Origin: DASUPK01 sp963744105
GTDB taxonomy: Bacteria; Actinomycetota; Thermoleophilia; Solirubrobacterales; 70-9
Assembly (NCBI GenBank): GCA_963744105.1
Contig: CAVUSJ010000008.1
Coordinates: 1-64,000 of the forward strand
DNA length: 64,000 bases
Reading direction: 5' to 3'
The notes beneath the pieces were generated by a model that searched no databases, was not told the DNA's origin, and saw nothing but the letters and a program-made list of their open reading frames with translations. Positions within the stretch are counted from its first letter, which is position 1. Each line of letters opens with the position of its first letter. Of this stretch, positions 24,548 to 31,570 are shown piece after piece. A program made the translations under genes and the position numbers.

Positions 24548-25534
24548 TCAGGCGGCGATGGGGGCGCCGGGCAGGCCGCTCCGCCTTCCGACCAGCTTCG
24601 CCTGCCGGGGACCGGCGATCTCGACCTGGCCGTCGTCGTGAACCAGCATGCCCCCGTGCTCCGAGAGCAGCCCGCGGCCCTGCTCCGGGCCGCTCAGCAG
24701 GGCGGCCTTGGAGAGCGTCTCCGCCTCGAGCGCCGTGCTCCCGAGCGCGGTGACACCGACCAGGCCGGTCCAGGCGGGCTTGCCCGTGCTCGGGTCGAGC
24801 AGGTGGTGAGCGAAGCTGCCGTCCTCCCGCCTCCACAGCCGGATGTCGAGACCCGAGGTCGCGATGCCGCCCGCGGAGACGTCGAAGATCGCCGCCGTCT
24901 CGTCGTCGATCGGATGACGGGCGTGGACGGGAAACGGATCGAGCTGCGCGCCGAAGCCCCCTACGCGGACGTCTCCCCCGCAGTCGACGACGAAGCGCGA
25001 GTAGCCACGGAGGTGCTGGGCGACGAGATCGGCCGCGAGGCCCTTGCCGGAGCCGCCCGTGTCGAAGACGACTCCCGGCGGGCGCCGGATGGTCCCGGCC
25101 TGATCGTCCACCTCGAGGAGGCGCCACTCGGCCTCCGGCCGGGGACGCGCTGGACGGCGCTCCGGCGCGCTCGCGAGCGCATTCGTGATCGGCTCGGGGG
25201 TCACGCCCGCGCGGGACTCCCGGTACCCGGCCGAGACGATCGCGCCCCCCAGGGTGGGATCCACGAGGCCGCCGCTTCGCTCCGCCGCCCAGAGCCCAGC
25301 CTTGACGGCATGCCTGAGCAGCGGCGACGCGGGGACGGTCTCACGCGGGTCCTGGTTGAACGCCGTGAGCTCGCTGTCGGCCTGGAAGCGCGAGAGCGCG
25401 GAGTCGAAGAGCTCGATGAACAGCTTCGCCCGCTCGGCCGCCTCCCACGGCGGGGGTGAGCTCGGCAGCGGATCGCCGATCAGCAGCCGGACCTCGCAGC
25501 CCATCGCGTCGAAGGTGAGGTCGTGATAGCTCAT
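24548..25534 (-). CDS. apbE: FAD:protein FMN transferase (ApbE)
   Basis: A 328-residue ApbE-family enzyme, which transfers FMN from FAD to Thr/Ser of a target protein through a phosphodiester. Diagnostic stretches are G-C-E-V-R-L-L at the N-terminus, S-R-F-Q-A-D-S-E-L-T-A-F-N, D-T-G-G-S-G-K-G-L-A-A-D (about 155) and the metal-binding A-L-E-A-E-T-L-S-K near the end. No signal peptide is seen. It starts in an ATGA overlap with the small membrane protein at 25531-25860, which makes that protein a candidate target, and lies beside a haem-type membrane protein. Confidence 0.9.
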   Translation of the reverse strand: MSYHDLTFDAMGCEVRLLIGDPLPSSPPPWEAAERAKLFIELFDSALSRFQADSELTAFNQDPRETVPASPLLRHAVKAGLWAAERSGGLVDPTLGGAIVSAGYRESRAGVTPEPITNALASAPERRPARPRPEAEWRLLEVDDQAGTIRRPPGVVFDTGGSGKGLAADLVAQHLRGYSRFVVDCGGDVRVGGFGAQLDPFPVHARHPIDDETAAIFDVSAGGIATSGLDIRLWRREDGSFAHHLLDPSTGKPAWTGLVGVTALGSTALEAETLSKAALLSGPEQGRGLLSEHGGMLVHDDGQVEIAGPRQAKLVGRRSGLPGAPIAA

Positions 25535-25860
25535 GACGTCGAGCTCACAACCGGCGCGGGCGCCGCATAGCCGCCGGAGCTGGAGGTGGTCTGGCCGGCC
25601 GCGCCGCCGTTCCCGGCCGGGATCACTGTGGTGATGATGATCTTCTTGCGCGGCCGGACCTTCGCCGGGGGTGATGCCGCCGAGGCAGTGCGGAGGGCGG
25701 GATCGCGACCGGAGTGGAGCTGCATCGCCAGGAACTCGAAGACCACCGCGAAGCAGGCGAGCGCCACCAGGACGGTTGGAAGCGCAGCCGGCCGCCGCCG
25801 GGGAGATTCGGCGACGGCCGGCACTCCGCTCCCCCTGCGAGCGGCCTTTCGATCAGTCAT
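25531..25860 (-). CDS. Small membrane protein with APAPVVSSTS tail (A)
   Basis: A 109-residue bitopic protein: cytoplasmic basic N-terminus (about 1-25), one membrane helix (L-P-T-V-L-V-A-L-A-C-F-A-V-V-F-E-F, about 27-46) and an outer tail of 60 residues ending in A-P-A-P-V-V-S-S-T-S. An identical tail ends the protein at 28073-28309. The final codons overlap the apbE start (ATGA). The Ser/Thr-rich tail could be a docking site or flavinylation target. No canonical FMN_bind domain is present, so this is inference. An RR box lies 69 nt upstream of ATG 25860. Confidence 0.65.
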   Translation of the reverse strand: MTDRKAARRGSGVPAVAESPRRRPAALPTVLVALACFAVVFEFLAMQLHSGRDPALRTASAASPPAKVRPRKKIIITTVIPAGNGGAAGQTTSSSGGYAAPAPVVSSTS

Positions 25861-25928
25861 CTCGACCCCCGTTCTCCTGCTCGCCGCCACCGCCGGACCC
25901 CGCGCGGGTAAGCGAATCCCCACGAAGA

Positions 25929-25946
25929 GGTAAAGCAACGGCAAAG
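25929..25946. promoter_or_regulatory. Predicted response-regulator box, copy C
   Basis: GGTAAAG-CAAC-GGCAAAG (25929-25946), a direct repeat with an 11-bp period, 69 nt upstream of the start at 25860. It matches the boxes at 28626 and 29123 and overlaps the right edge of the terminator at 25946-25979. OmpR-type regulators bind such direct repeats; the partner gene at 29191 is the likely binder. Confidence 0.6.
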
Positions 25947-25979
25947 GCCCGGCCGGGACGGAAGGCCACCGGCCGGGCC
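25946..25979 (-). terminator. Strong rho-independent terminator after the ferredoxin gene
   Basis: Read on the minus strand, GGCCCGGCCGG (from 25979) and CCGGCCGGGCC (to 25946) form an 11-bp perfect stem round a 12-base loop, followed by TTTGCC. It is downstream of the ferredoxin stop at 25991 and separates the 29048-to-25991 transcripts from the 25860 operon. Confidence 0.6.
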
Positions 25980-25990
25980 GCCGGAGGCGG

Positions 25991-26197
25991 TCACGGGTAG
26001 ACCACCTCGCCGGTCTCCGAGTCGATTACCTCGATGGCCAGCGAGGGGCAGGCCTTGGCCGCCTTGAGGATCTTCTTGTCCGGGCCGCTGCCGATCACCT
26101 CGGCGGTATCGCCCAGCTCGAAGACCTCGGGTGCGATGTCGACGCAGTCGCCATGCGCGCTGCAGGCGCTGCGATCGACCTTGGGTATGTAGCTCAT
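25991..26197 (-). CDS. 3Fe-4S-type ferredoxin
   Basis: A 68-residue soluble ferredoxin with C-S-A-H-G-D-C (Cys12 and Cys18) and a late C-P (about Cys50) in the pattern of one-cluster [3Fe-4S]/[4Fe-4S] ferredoxins that serve cytochromes P450 and monooxygenases: the usual second Cys of C-x2-C-x2-C is Ala/His (S-A-H). Its ATG overlaps the stop of the flavin reductase upstream (ATGA), so the two are made as an electron-transfer pair. Confidence 0.9.
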   Translation of the reverse strand: MSYIPKVDRSACSAHGDCVDIAPEVFELGDTAEVIGSGPDKKILKAAKACPSLAIEVIDSETGEVVYP

Positions 26198-27399
26198 CGC
26201 TTTTCCTTTCCATTCGTTCTTTCCTCGTAAGTCCGTTCGATCTCCTTGCGCAGTCGCGCGAAGGCCCTTGGGCGTCCCATGACCAGGGCGCCGACCGGGC
26301 TTCCCTCCCGCGTGTAGACGACGGCGAAGTCGCGGTCGGCCGGCTTGCCCTCGACGTGGGCGGCGTCGGAGCCCTCGGCGTGGCCGAAGTACTGGATGCG
26401 CAGCCCGTACTGGTCACTCCAGAAGCTCGGCAGCGGTTGCGGGTCCGGCTCCTCTCCGGTGATCGCGCGTGCGACGGCCATTCCCTGGCGGGCGGCCGCG
26501 TCCCAGTGCTCCGAGCGGCGGTGCTCGCCGTGGCGATGGTCGAAGGCCCTGGCCACGTCGCCCGCGGCCCAAACATCGGGAATCGAGGTGCGGCCGGCAT
26601 GGTCGGTGATCACTCCGTCGGTCTCGAGCCCGCTCCCCTTCAGCCAGCCGGCGTCAGGGGCGACGCCGATCCCGACGACGACGGCGTCGCAGGCGAGCCG
26701 ATCGCCGCCGGAGAGGACGAGCTCCTCGACGGAGCCGTTTCCGCGCGCGCCCTCGAGCTTGGTCGAGAGGCGCACGTCGACGCCCTCCTCGTCGTGCATC
26801 TTCATCAGCCAGAGGCCGACCTCCTCGCCGAGCACGCCCGTGAGAGGGGCGGGGAGCGCTTCGACGATCGTGACCTCGGCCCCGGCCTTGCGGGCCGTGG
26901 AGGCGACCTCCTGGCCGATGAAGCCCGCGCCGATGACCGCCAGGCGGGCGCCGGCGCGAAGCTCTTTGCGCAGGCGGCGGGCATCGGCCAGCGTGCGCAG
27001 GTAGTGGACGTTCGAGTAGCCCTCGAGCGGCGGCAGCCTGCGAGCGGCGGCGCCGGTGGCGATGACGAGCTGGTCATAGGGCACCTCGCTGCCGTCGTCG
27101 AGCTTCACGAGGTGACGCCGCGCGTCGAGCTTCGTTGCCCGCCTACCGAGCAGCAGCTCGACTTCGTTGTCCTCGTACCAGCGCTCCGGCTTGAAGGCGA
27201 CCTCCTCGTCGGAGAGCTCGCCCTCGAGGTGGTCCTTCGAGAGCGGAGGCCGATCGTACGGCCGCTCCGACTCGCCGCAGATCACCCTTATCGCGCCCTC
27301 GTAGCCCCGCCGGCGGAGGGTCTCGACGCAGCGCTGCGCGGCGAGCCCTCCCCCGACGATCACGACTCCTCGGTCCTTCATCTCGATTCCTTTCCTCAT
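26194..27399 (-). CDS. FAD-dependent ferredoxin reductase
   Basis: A 401-residue flavoprotein of the pyridine nucleotide-disulphide/BphA4-type ferredoxin reductase family. The FAD-binding V-V-I-V-G-G-G-L-A-A-Q-R-C is near the start, the NAD(P)H-binding A-V-I-G-A-G-F-I-G-Q-E near 155, and V-W-A-A-G-D-V near 300. It reduces the ferredoxin encoded next, with NAD(P)H. Two starts each have a ribosome-binding site: ATG 27399 (in ATGA overlap with the upstream stop, GGAGG) and ATG 27381 (GGAAAGGA). The coupled one is listed. Confidence 0.9.
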   Translation of the reverse strand: MRKGIEMKDRGVVIVGGGLAAQRCVETLRRRGYEGAIRVICGESERPYDRPPLSKDHLEGELSDEEVAFKPERWYEDNEVELLLGRRATKLDARRHLVKLDDGSEVPYDQLVIATGAAARRLPPLEGYSNVHYLRTLADARRLRKELRAGARLAVIGAGFIGQEVASTARKAGAEVTIVEALPAPLTGVLGEEVGLWLMKMHDEEGVDVRLSTKLEGARGNGSVEELVLSGGDRLACDAVVVGIGVAPDAGWLKGSGLETDGVITDHAGRTSIPDVWAAGDVARAFDHRHGEHRRSEHWDAAARQGMAVARAITGEEPDPQPLPSFWSDQYGLRIQYFGHAEGSDAAHVEGKPADRDFAVVYTREGSPVGALVMGRPRAFARLRKEIERTYEERTNGKEKR

Positions 27400-28076
27400 G
27401 CGGATTCCTCCATCACGGCGCCGGTCAGGACCGGACGGGGCCGCGGGGCGGGCGGGATCAGGTGCTCGCGCCGTTGCTCCCGCCGGCGCTCGCGACGCCG
27501 CTCCTCGGCGGCGCGCTTGCGCTCGCGGCCCTTGCGGATCCCGTGGGCGGCACGCGCCACGAACATCGCGCCGATGGCTGGAGCCGTGATCGCGATCGGC
27601 CAGTAGAGCCAGGGGCTCGAGGCGTCGGTCCCGGCGCCGAGCGTGTGGATGACGCCCAGGACGTAGACGACGATCGTGGCCCGGTGCGCCTTGCGCCAGA
27701 AGGCGGGGCCGATCCGGCGACGGACGTAGTAGCTCAGTCCGAGCAGCGCCGCCAGCCAGCCGCCGATGATGCCGAGTCCGGTGAAGGCCGACTTGTAGGC
27801 CATGGTGAACGGCACGACGATCCCCGAGAGGCCCGGGTTGAGCCACGGGTCGCCGAGCAGGGTCAGGCCGTGCACCCCGATGGCGACCAGGCCGGCGAGC
27901 GCGGTCTGCTCGTGGATCGCGACCAGCTTGCGGTTCGCGCCGGGCTTGCGGGCCAGCTTGCCCGCCATCGCCAGGCCGATCCCGACCGAGATCGTGACCA
28001 GCGCCAGCGCCACCACTCCGGAGGCGCGGCTGGCCAGCCACCAGCCGTGCTGGGCGAGTGTCTGGGAAGTGTTCAT
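27396..28076 (-). CDS. Ferric-reductase-like transmembrane protein B
   Basis: A 226-residue membrane protein, paralogous to the one at 23931-24542: G-W-W-L-A-S-R-A-S-G-V-V-A-L, then the same four His positions (A-I-H-E-Q, G-V-H-G-L, K-A-H-R-A, V-I-H-T-L), consistent with two haem b sites. A long Arg/Lys/Glu-rich cytoplasmic tail (about 180-226) is extra. Its start overlaps the small membrane protein upstream and its stop overlaps the flavin reductase, both by ATGA, so reductase, ferredoxin and membrane protein are made together. Confidence 0.85.
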   Translation of the reverse strand: MNTSQTLAQHGWWLASRASGVVALALVTISVGIGLAMAGKLARKPGANRKLVAIHEQTALAGLVAIGVHGLTLLGDPWLNPGLSGIVVPFTMAYKSAFTGLGIIGGWLAALLGLSYYVRRRIGPAFWRKAHRATIVVYVLGVIHTLGAGTDASSPWLYWPIAITAPAIGAMFVARAAHGIRKGRERKRAAEERRRERRREQRREHLIPPAPRPRPVLTGAVMEESA

Positions 28077-28309
28077 GACGTCGAGCTCACCACCGGCGCA
28101 GGAGCCTGATGCTGGATGGGCGCGACGGAGATCGACTTGGCCGGTCCGCCGTCGTCGCCGATGCCCTCGTTCTCACCGAGCGAGACGCCGCTCAGCAGCG
28201 AGCCGGCTCCGCCGGGCGTCGCCTGGAAGAGCAGCAACTGGAAGACGACGGCGAACAGCGCCATCGCGCCGATCACCGTCGGCCAGGCCGAGGGGCGGCG
28301 CTTAGTCAT
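28073..28309 (-). CDS. Small membrane protein with APAPVVSSTS tail (B)
   Basis: A 78-residue bitopic protein: basic start (M-T-K-R-R-P-S), one membrane helix (V-I-G-A-M-A-L-F-A-V-V-F-Q-L-L-L-F, about 12-30) and an outer tail ending Q-A-P-A-P-V-V-S-S-T-S. This is the twin of the protein at 25531-25860, and each twin precedes a redox gene with the same ATGA overlap. It starts within the last eight bases of the gene upstream. Confidence 0.65.
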   Translation of the reverse strand: MTKRRPSAWPTVIGAMALFAVVFQLLLFQATPGGAGSLLSGVSLGENEGIGDDGGPAKSISVAPIQHQAPAPVVSSTS

Positions 28310-28550
28310 CGCGCCGTCCCCCGACCGAGGTGGCGCCCGGGAAGGGCTGGGTGTTGACCGCGGGGGTCGCGACGGCTCCGCTCGTGCCGGTTGAGACCGG
28401 GCGCGTGGTCGAGCCGCCGTGGTTGGTGGAGACGATCGGGGCGGGCGTCGCTTGCTGCACCGCCGGGTTGTTCGCCCAGGCGACGCCGCCGAGCCCACCG
28501 AGGGCCAGAACGACGGCGCCCGCCGCGATTCTCTTTCTGATTGCGCTCAT
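28302..28550 (-). CDS. Small secreted Ser/Thr-rich protein
   Basis: An 82-residue exported protein. A signal-like segment (R-I-A-A-G-A-V-V-L-A-L-G-G-L-G-G-V-A-W-A, about 6-27) precedes a short tail with A-T-P-A-P-I-V-S-T, then P-V-S-T-G-T-S-G and P-F-P-G-A-T-S near the end. The P-A-P-I-V-S-T part repeats the tail motif of the two membrane proteins. The G-A-T-S sequence resembles the S-G-A-T attachment motif of ApbE targets but with Pro before Gly. An RR box lies 76 nt upstream of the ATG. Confidence 0.6.
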   Translation of the reverse strand: MSAIRKRIAAGAVVLALGGLGGVAWANNPAVQQATPAPIVSTNHGGSTTRPVSTGTSGAVATPAVNTQPFPGATSVGGRRDD

Positions 28551-28625
28551 TTGGTGTCTCCTTCGGACTCCTCTGAGTTGCCGGTCCAGTGTGCGCTTCG
28601 GCCGTCAAGCGCCCTGAGAAGCCCG

Positions 28626-28643
28626 GGTAAAGAGACGGGAAAG
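28626..28643. promoter_or_regulatory. Predicted response-regulator box, copy B
   Basis: GGTAAAG-AGAC-GGGAAAG (28626-28643), 76 nt upstream of the ATG at 28550. GAGAAG, lying just before it, extends the direct repeat to a third half-site with the same 11-bp period (CTTCTC on the minus strand). It matches copy A in 13 of 18 bases, including every base of both heptads. Confidence 0.6.
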
Positions 28644-28646
28644 GGC

Positions 28647-29048
28647 TCAGTCGCCGCCCCCGCCGCCGCCCTCATGCTCGCCGCCGCCTTCGCTCTCGCC
28701 GCCGCCGCCGGAGCCGCTGCTGCCGGTGTGGACGGCGCCGCCGCCTCCGCCGGAGCCGCTGGTACCGGTCGAGACGGGCGGGCTCGAGGACGAGGAGCCG
28801 CTCGATCCACTTGAAACGGGGGCACTGGTCAGGCTGCGTGCCGCAGTCGCCCCGGGGCTGCTGCCGGCCGAAGGCTTGTGCTTCGGCTTCTTGTGCACCG
28901 TGCGCCTGATCACCTGGGTGGTCGGCACCGCGGGCGTCGTTGCGGCCTGGTCGGCTGCGCGGCGGTTTTCACTCATCGCGTAGCCGCCGAGGCCTCCGAG
29001 TCCGAGGACGACCGCCAGCACGGCGATCTTGGTTCTCCAGTCGTTCAT
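28647..29048 (-). CDS. Gly/Ser-rich exported protein
   Basis: A 133-residue protein. A membrane or signal segment (I-A-V-L-A-V-V-L-G-L-G-G-L-G-G-Y-A-M, about 8-25) precedes a basic linker (H-K-K-P-K-H-K-P) and a low-complexity Ser/Gly tail with A-P-V-S-S, P-P-V-S-T-G-T-S-G and S-S-P-G-A-T-A, ending in a Gly/Glu run. P-V-S-T-G-T-S-G is shared exactly with the protein at 28302-28550. It is the first gene of the minus-strand block, 142 bp from the divergent response regulator. Confidence 0.6.
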   Translation of the reverse strand: MNDWRTKIAVLAVVLGLGGLGGYAMSENRRAADQAATTPAVPTTQVIRRTVHKKPKHKPSAGSSPGATAARSLTSAPVSSGSSGSSSSSPPVSTGTSGSGGGGGAVHTGSSGSGGGGESEGGGEHEGGGGGGD

Positions 29049-29122
29049 CTGCATCCGCTCCTTCACCTGAGGGTTGAAGGGGCGAGTGTCGGGCGCGGCT
29101 GCTTACGAACGCGAGAAGTCCA

Positions 29123-29140
29123 GGTAAAGCGAGGGGAAAG
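29123..29140. promoter_or_regulatory. Predicted response-regulator box, copy A
   Basis: GGTAAAG-CGAG-GGGAAAG (29123-29140) lies 75 nt upstream of ATG 29048 on one side and 50 nt from the response-regulator GTG (29191) on the other. GAGAAG precedes it as in copy B. The site could therefore control both the minus-strand block and the two-component system itself. Confidence 0.6.
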
Positions 29141-29190
29141 AATTCGTGCCGCCGGGCGGGAGCGGCTGATCCCGGCGTTACATTGGCCCC

Positions 29191-29904
29191 GTGGCCGAGC
29201 CGCTGCCACCCAGGAAGATCCTGTTCGTCGAGGATGAGGCGGCGATCTTCGAGCCGTTCTCGAAGGCGCTGCGGCGCAACGGCTACGAGCCAGTGGTCGC
29301 GCAGACCGCCGCCGAGGCACTGAAGCTGGCCGACCGGATCGATCCGGATCTCGTCCTGCTCGACCTCAACCTCCCGGACGGCGATGGCTCCGATGTCTGC
29401 CGCACCCTGCGCAAGAGCTCCGAGGTCCCGATCGTGATGCTGACCGCGCGCGGCACCGAGATGGACCGCGTGCTTGGCCTGGAGCTCGGGGCCGACGACT
29501 ATGTGGTCAAGCCGTTCAGCTCGCGCGAGCTGATCTCGCGGATCCGCGCCGTCCTGCGCCGGGCGCGGGGAACCTCAGAGGCCCCCGAGGGACCGACCGA
29601 GGTCGGCGAGCTTCGGCTCGACCCGCGCTCGAGATCGGTGGAGCTCGCCGGCGAGCGCGTCGACGTGACACGGAAGGAGTTCGACCTCCTGGCCGAGCTG
29701 ATGGCCCACCCCGGCCAGGTCGTCACCCGGGAGGACCTGATGTCCCGCGTCTGGGACGTCAATTGGTTCGGCTCCACCAAGACGCTCGACGTCCACGTCC
29801 GGACCCTGCGCCAGAAGCTCGGGGACGACAGCTCCAATCCCCGCTTCATCGAGACCGTGCGAGGCGTGGGCTTCCGCCTGATCGAACCGGAGACCGTTTC
29901 ATAA
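29191..29904 (+). CDS. OmpR/PhoB-family response regulator
   Basis: A 237-residue regulator. The receiver domain (about 8-120) has the acidic pair E-D-E, the phosphoacceptor in L-L-D-L-N-L-P (about Asp58), T in M-L-T-A-R and Lys in V-V-K-P-F. The winged-helix output domain (about 138-232) has R-K-E-F-D-L-L and V-H-V-R-T-L-R-Q-K-L, the OmpR recognition helix. GTG 29191 is the start. It sits upstream of its kinase, and the boxes at 25929, 28626 and 29123 are its best candidate targets. Confidence 0.9.
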   Translation: MAEPLPPRKILFVEDEAAIFEPFSKALRRNGYEPVVAQTAAEALKLADRIDPDLVLLDLNLPDGDGSDVCRTLRKSSEVPIVMLTARGTEMDRVLGLELGADDYVVKPFSSRELISRIRAVLRRARGTSEAPEGPTEVGELRLDPRSRSVELAGERVDVTRKEFDLLAELMAHPGQVVTREDLMSRVWDVNWFGSTKTLDVHVRTLRQKLGDDSSNPRFIETVRGVGFRLIEPETVS

Positions 29905-31301
29905 GCCTCCGCACCGGACTCACGATCGCAGTCGCGTACCTGCTGCTGCTCGCCCTGATCGCGTTCGGCGTCCCGCTCGCCGTCAGCCTCGGCGACCGGG
30001 TGGACTCCGAGGTCAAGGCGCAGGCCAAGAACCAGGCCGATCTGGTCGCGGCCAGCGCGCCGGACCTGCTCGAGCACGGGCAGCAGCGGACGCTGCAGCG
30101 CCTGGTCGACAGCTCCGCGGCCAGCCAGCGAGGGCGGGTGTTGATCGTGGACCCCACTGGCCGCGTGGTCGCCGACAGCGCCGGCCCGGCCGAGACGGGC
30201 GCGAGCTACGCGTCACGGCCCGAGATCGCCGGCGCCCTGAGGGGCAAGACGGTGCAGGAGACGCGCAACAGCCAGACGCTCGGGACGCAGATCCTGGCGA
30301 CAGCCGTGCCGGTTCGCCGCGGCGCCCTGATCGATGGCGCGGTCCGGGTGACGCAGAGCGTGGAGGCGGTTCACCGGGCAACGCGCAAGGCGATCGTCAG
30401 CCTGGTCCTGCTGGGAGGTGTGGTGCTGGCCCTCGGCGTGGCCGCGGCCGCCCTGATGGCCCGCGCGACCTCCCGCCCCATCCGGCGTCTCGAGGAGGCC
30501 GCCCGCCAGGTCGAGGAGGGCGACCTGACGGCCTCGGCCGTGGTGGAAGGGAGCAGCGAGCAGCGCTCGCTCGCTCGCTCCTTCAACCGGATGACGTCCC
30601 GGATCTCCCGGATGCTCCGCGGCCAGCAGCAGTTCGTCGCCGACGCCTCGCATCAGCTGCGCACCCCCCTCACCGGCATCCGCCTCGAGCTCGAGGAGCT
30701 CCGGGAGGGCCTGCCGGAGGGCGACGAGCGCATCACGGGGATAGACACCGGGATCAGGGAGGTCGACCGGCTATCCGGAATAGTCGACGAGCTGCTGATC
30801 CTCAGCCGAGCCGGTGAGCGCGGCAGCCCCGTGGAGGAATTCGATGTGGCCGGCGCCACCGAGCGGATCGCCGGCCGGCTGAGCAAGACCGCCGCCGAGG
30901 CGGGGATCCAGCTCACCGTGGATCGCCGGGGAGATTCCGGCACCTGCGTCTGCGCCCGCGAGGATTTCGAGCGGGCACTGGACGCTCTGATCGAGAATTC
31001 GATCGCCTACTCGCCGCGAGGATCGGAGATCACGATCGCCGTGGCGCCCGAGCGCATCGAGGTCCTGGACAGGGGGCCCGGTCTCGAGGCCGGCGAGGAG
31101 GAGGCGGTCTTCGAGCGGTTCCATCGCGGCAGCGCGGGCACCGGGAAGAAGGGAACCGGCCTCGGCCTGTCGATCGCCCGCGAGCTGGCCGGCGAGTGGG
31201 GCGGCTCGGTGACACTTCAGAACCGTGAGGGCGGCGGCGTGCGGGCCGTGCTCGAGCTGCCGCGCATCCCGGTCGCGGCGAGCCCGGAGAAGGAGCTGTG
31301 A
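29901..31301 (+). CDS. Sensor histidine kinase (ATA start)
   Basis: A 466-residue kinase with two transmembrane helices (about 8-28 and 160-180), an extracytoplasmic sensor of about 130 residues, HAMP (about 185-235), HisKA with D-A-S-H-Q-L-R-T-P-L (His at about 250) and HATPase_c (N-S-I-A-Y-S, D-R-G-P-G and G-T-G-L-G-L-S boxes). No ATG/GTG/TTG occurs where homologous kinases start; GGAGA (29889-29893) is ideally placed for ATA 29901, which overlaps the upstream TAA as ATAA. A one-base change from the usual ATGA is the likely origin. It transfers phosphate to the regulator encoded just before. Confidence 0.85.
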   Translation: MSLRTGLTIAVAYLLLLALIAFGVPLAVSLGDRVDSEVKAQAKNQADLVAASAPDLLEHGQQRTLQRLVDSSAASQRGRVLIVDPTGRVVADSAGPAETGASYASRPEIAGALRGKTVQETRNSQTLGTQILATAVPVRRGALIDGAVRVTQSVEAVHRATRKAIVSLVLLGGVVLALGVAAAALMARATSRPIRRLEEAARQVEEGDLTASAVVEGSSEQRSLARSFNRMTSRISRMLRGQQQFVADASHQLRTPLTGIRLELEELREGLPEGDERITGIDTGIREVDRLSGIVDELLILSRAGERGSPVEEFDVAGATERIAGRLSKTAAEAGIQLTVDRRGDSGTCVCAREDFERALDALIENSIAYSPRGSEITIAVAPERIEVLDRGPGLEAGEEEAVFERFHRGSAGTGKKGTGLGLSIARELAGEWGGSVTLQNREGGGVRAVLELPRIPVAASPEKEL

Positions 31302-31570
31302 GCGCATCCGCCCTGCGCTGGCCGCTGCTCGCCCTGCTGGCGCTCCTCGTCGCCGCGGCCGTCGCGTTCCTCGCCACGAGGGCGGTGAGCACGGACATCG
31401 GGATCTCATCGGAGCCCCCGAACGCGGGCCGGTCCCTCTCCCCCGCCCCACCGAAGGCGCGTCCGCCGAAGAGCAGGACGACGACGACCACGACGGCTCC
31501 GCCGACCACCACCGTGACCGTCCCGTCGCCGTCGGGCCGGGGCGGCGATGGCGAGTCAGGCGACGACTAG
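31298..31570 (+). CDS. Small membrane-anchored Thr/Pro-rich protein
   Basis: A 90-residue protein with an N-terminal membrane or signal segment (about 7-27, L-L-A-L-L-A-L-L-V-A-A-A-V) and an outer region ending in a run of Thr, Pro and acidic residues. GTG 31298 overlaps the kinase stop (GTGA) and has GGAG upstream. It may be a sensory accessory or a surface peptide of the same system; no family is recognised. Its stop overlaps the convergent stress gene by four bases (CTAG). Confidence 0.55.
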   Translation: MSASALRWPLLALLALLVAAAVAFLATRAVSTDIGISSEPPNAGRSLSPAPPKARPPKSRTTTTTTAPPTTTVTVPSPSGRGGDGESGDD

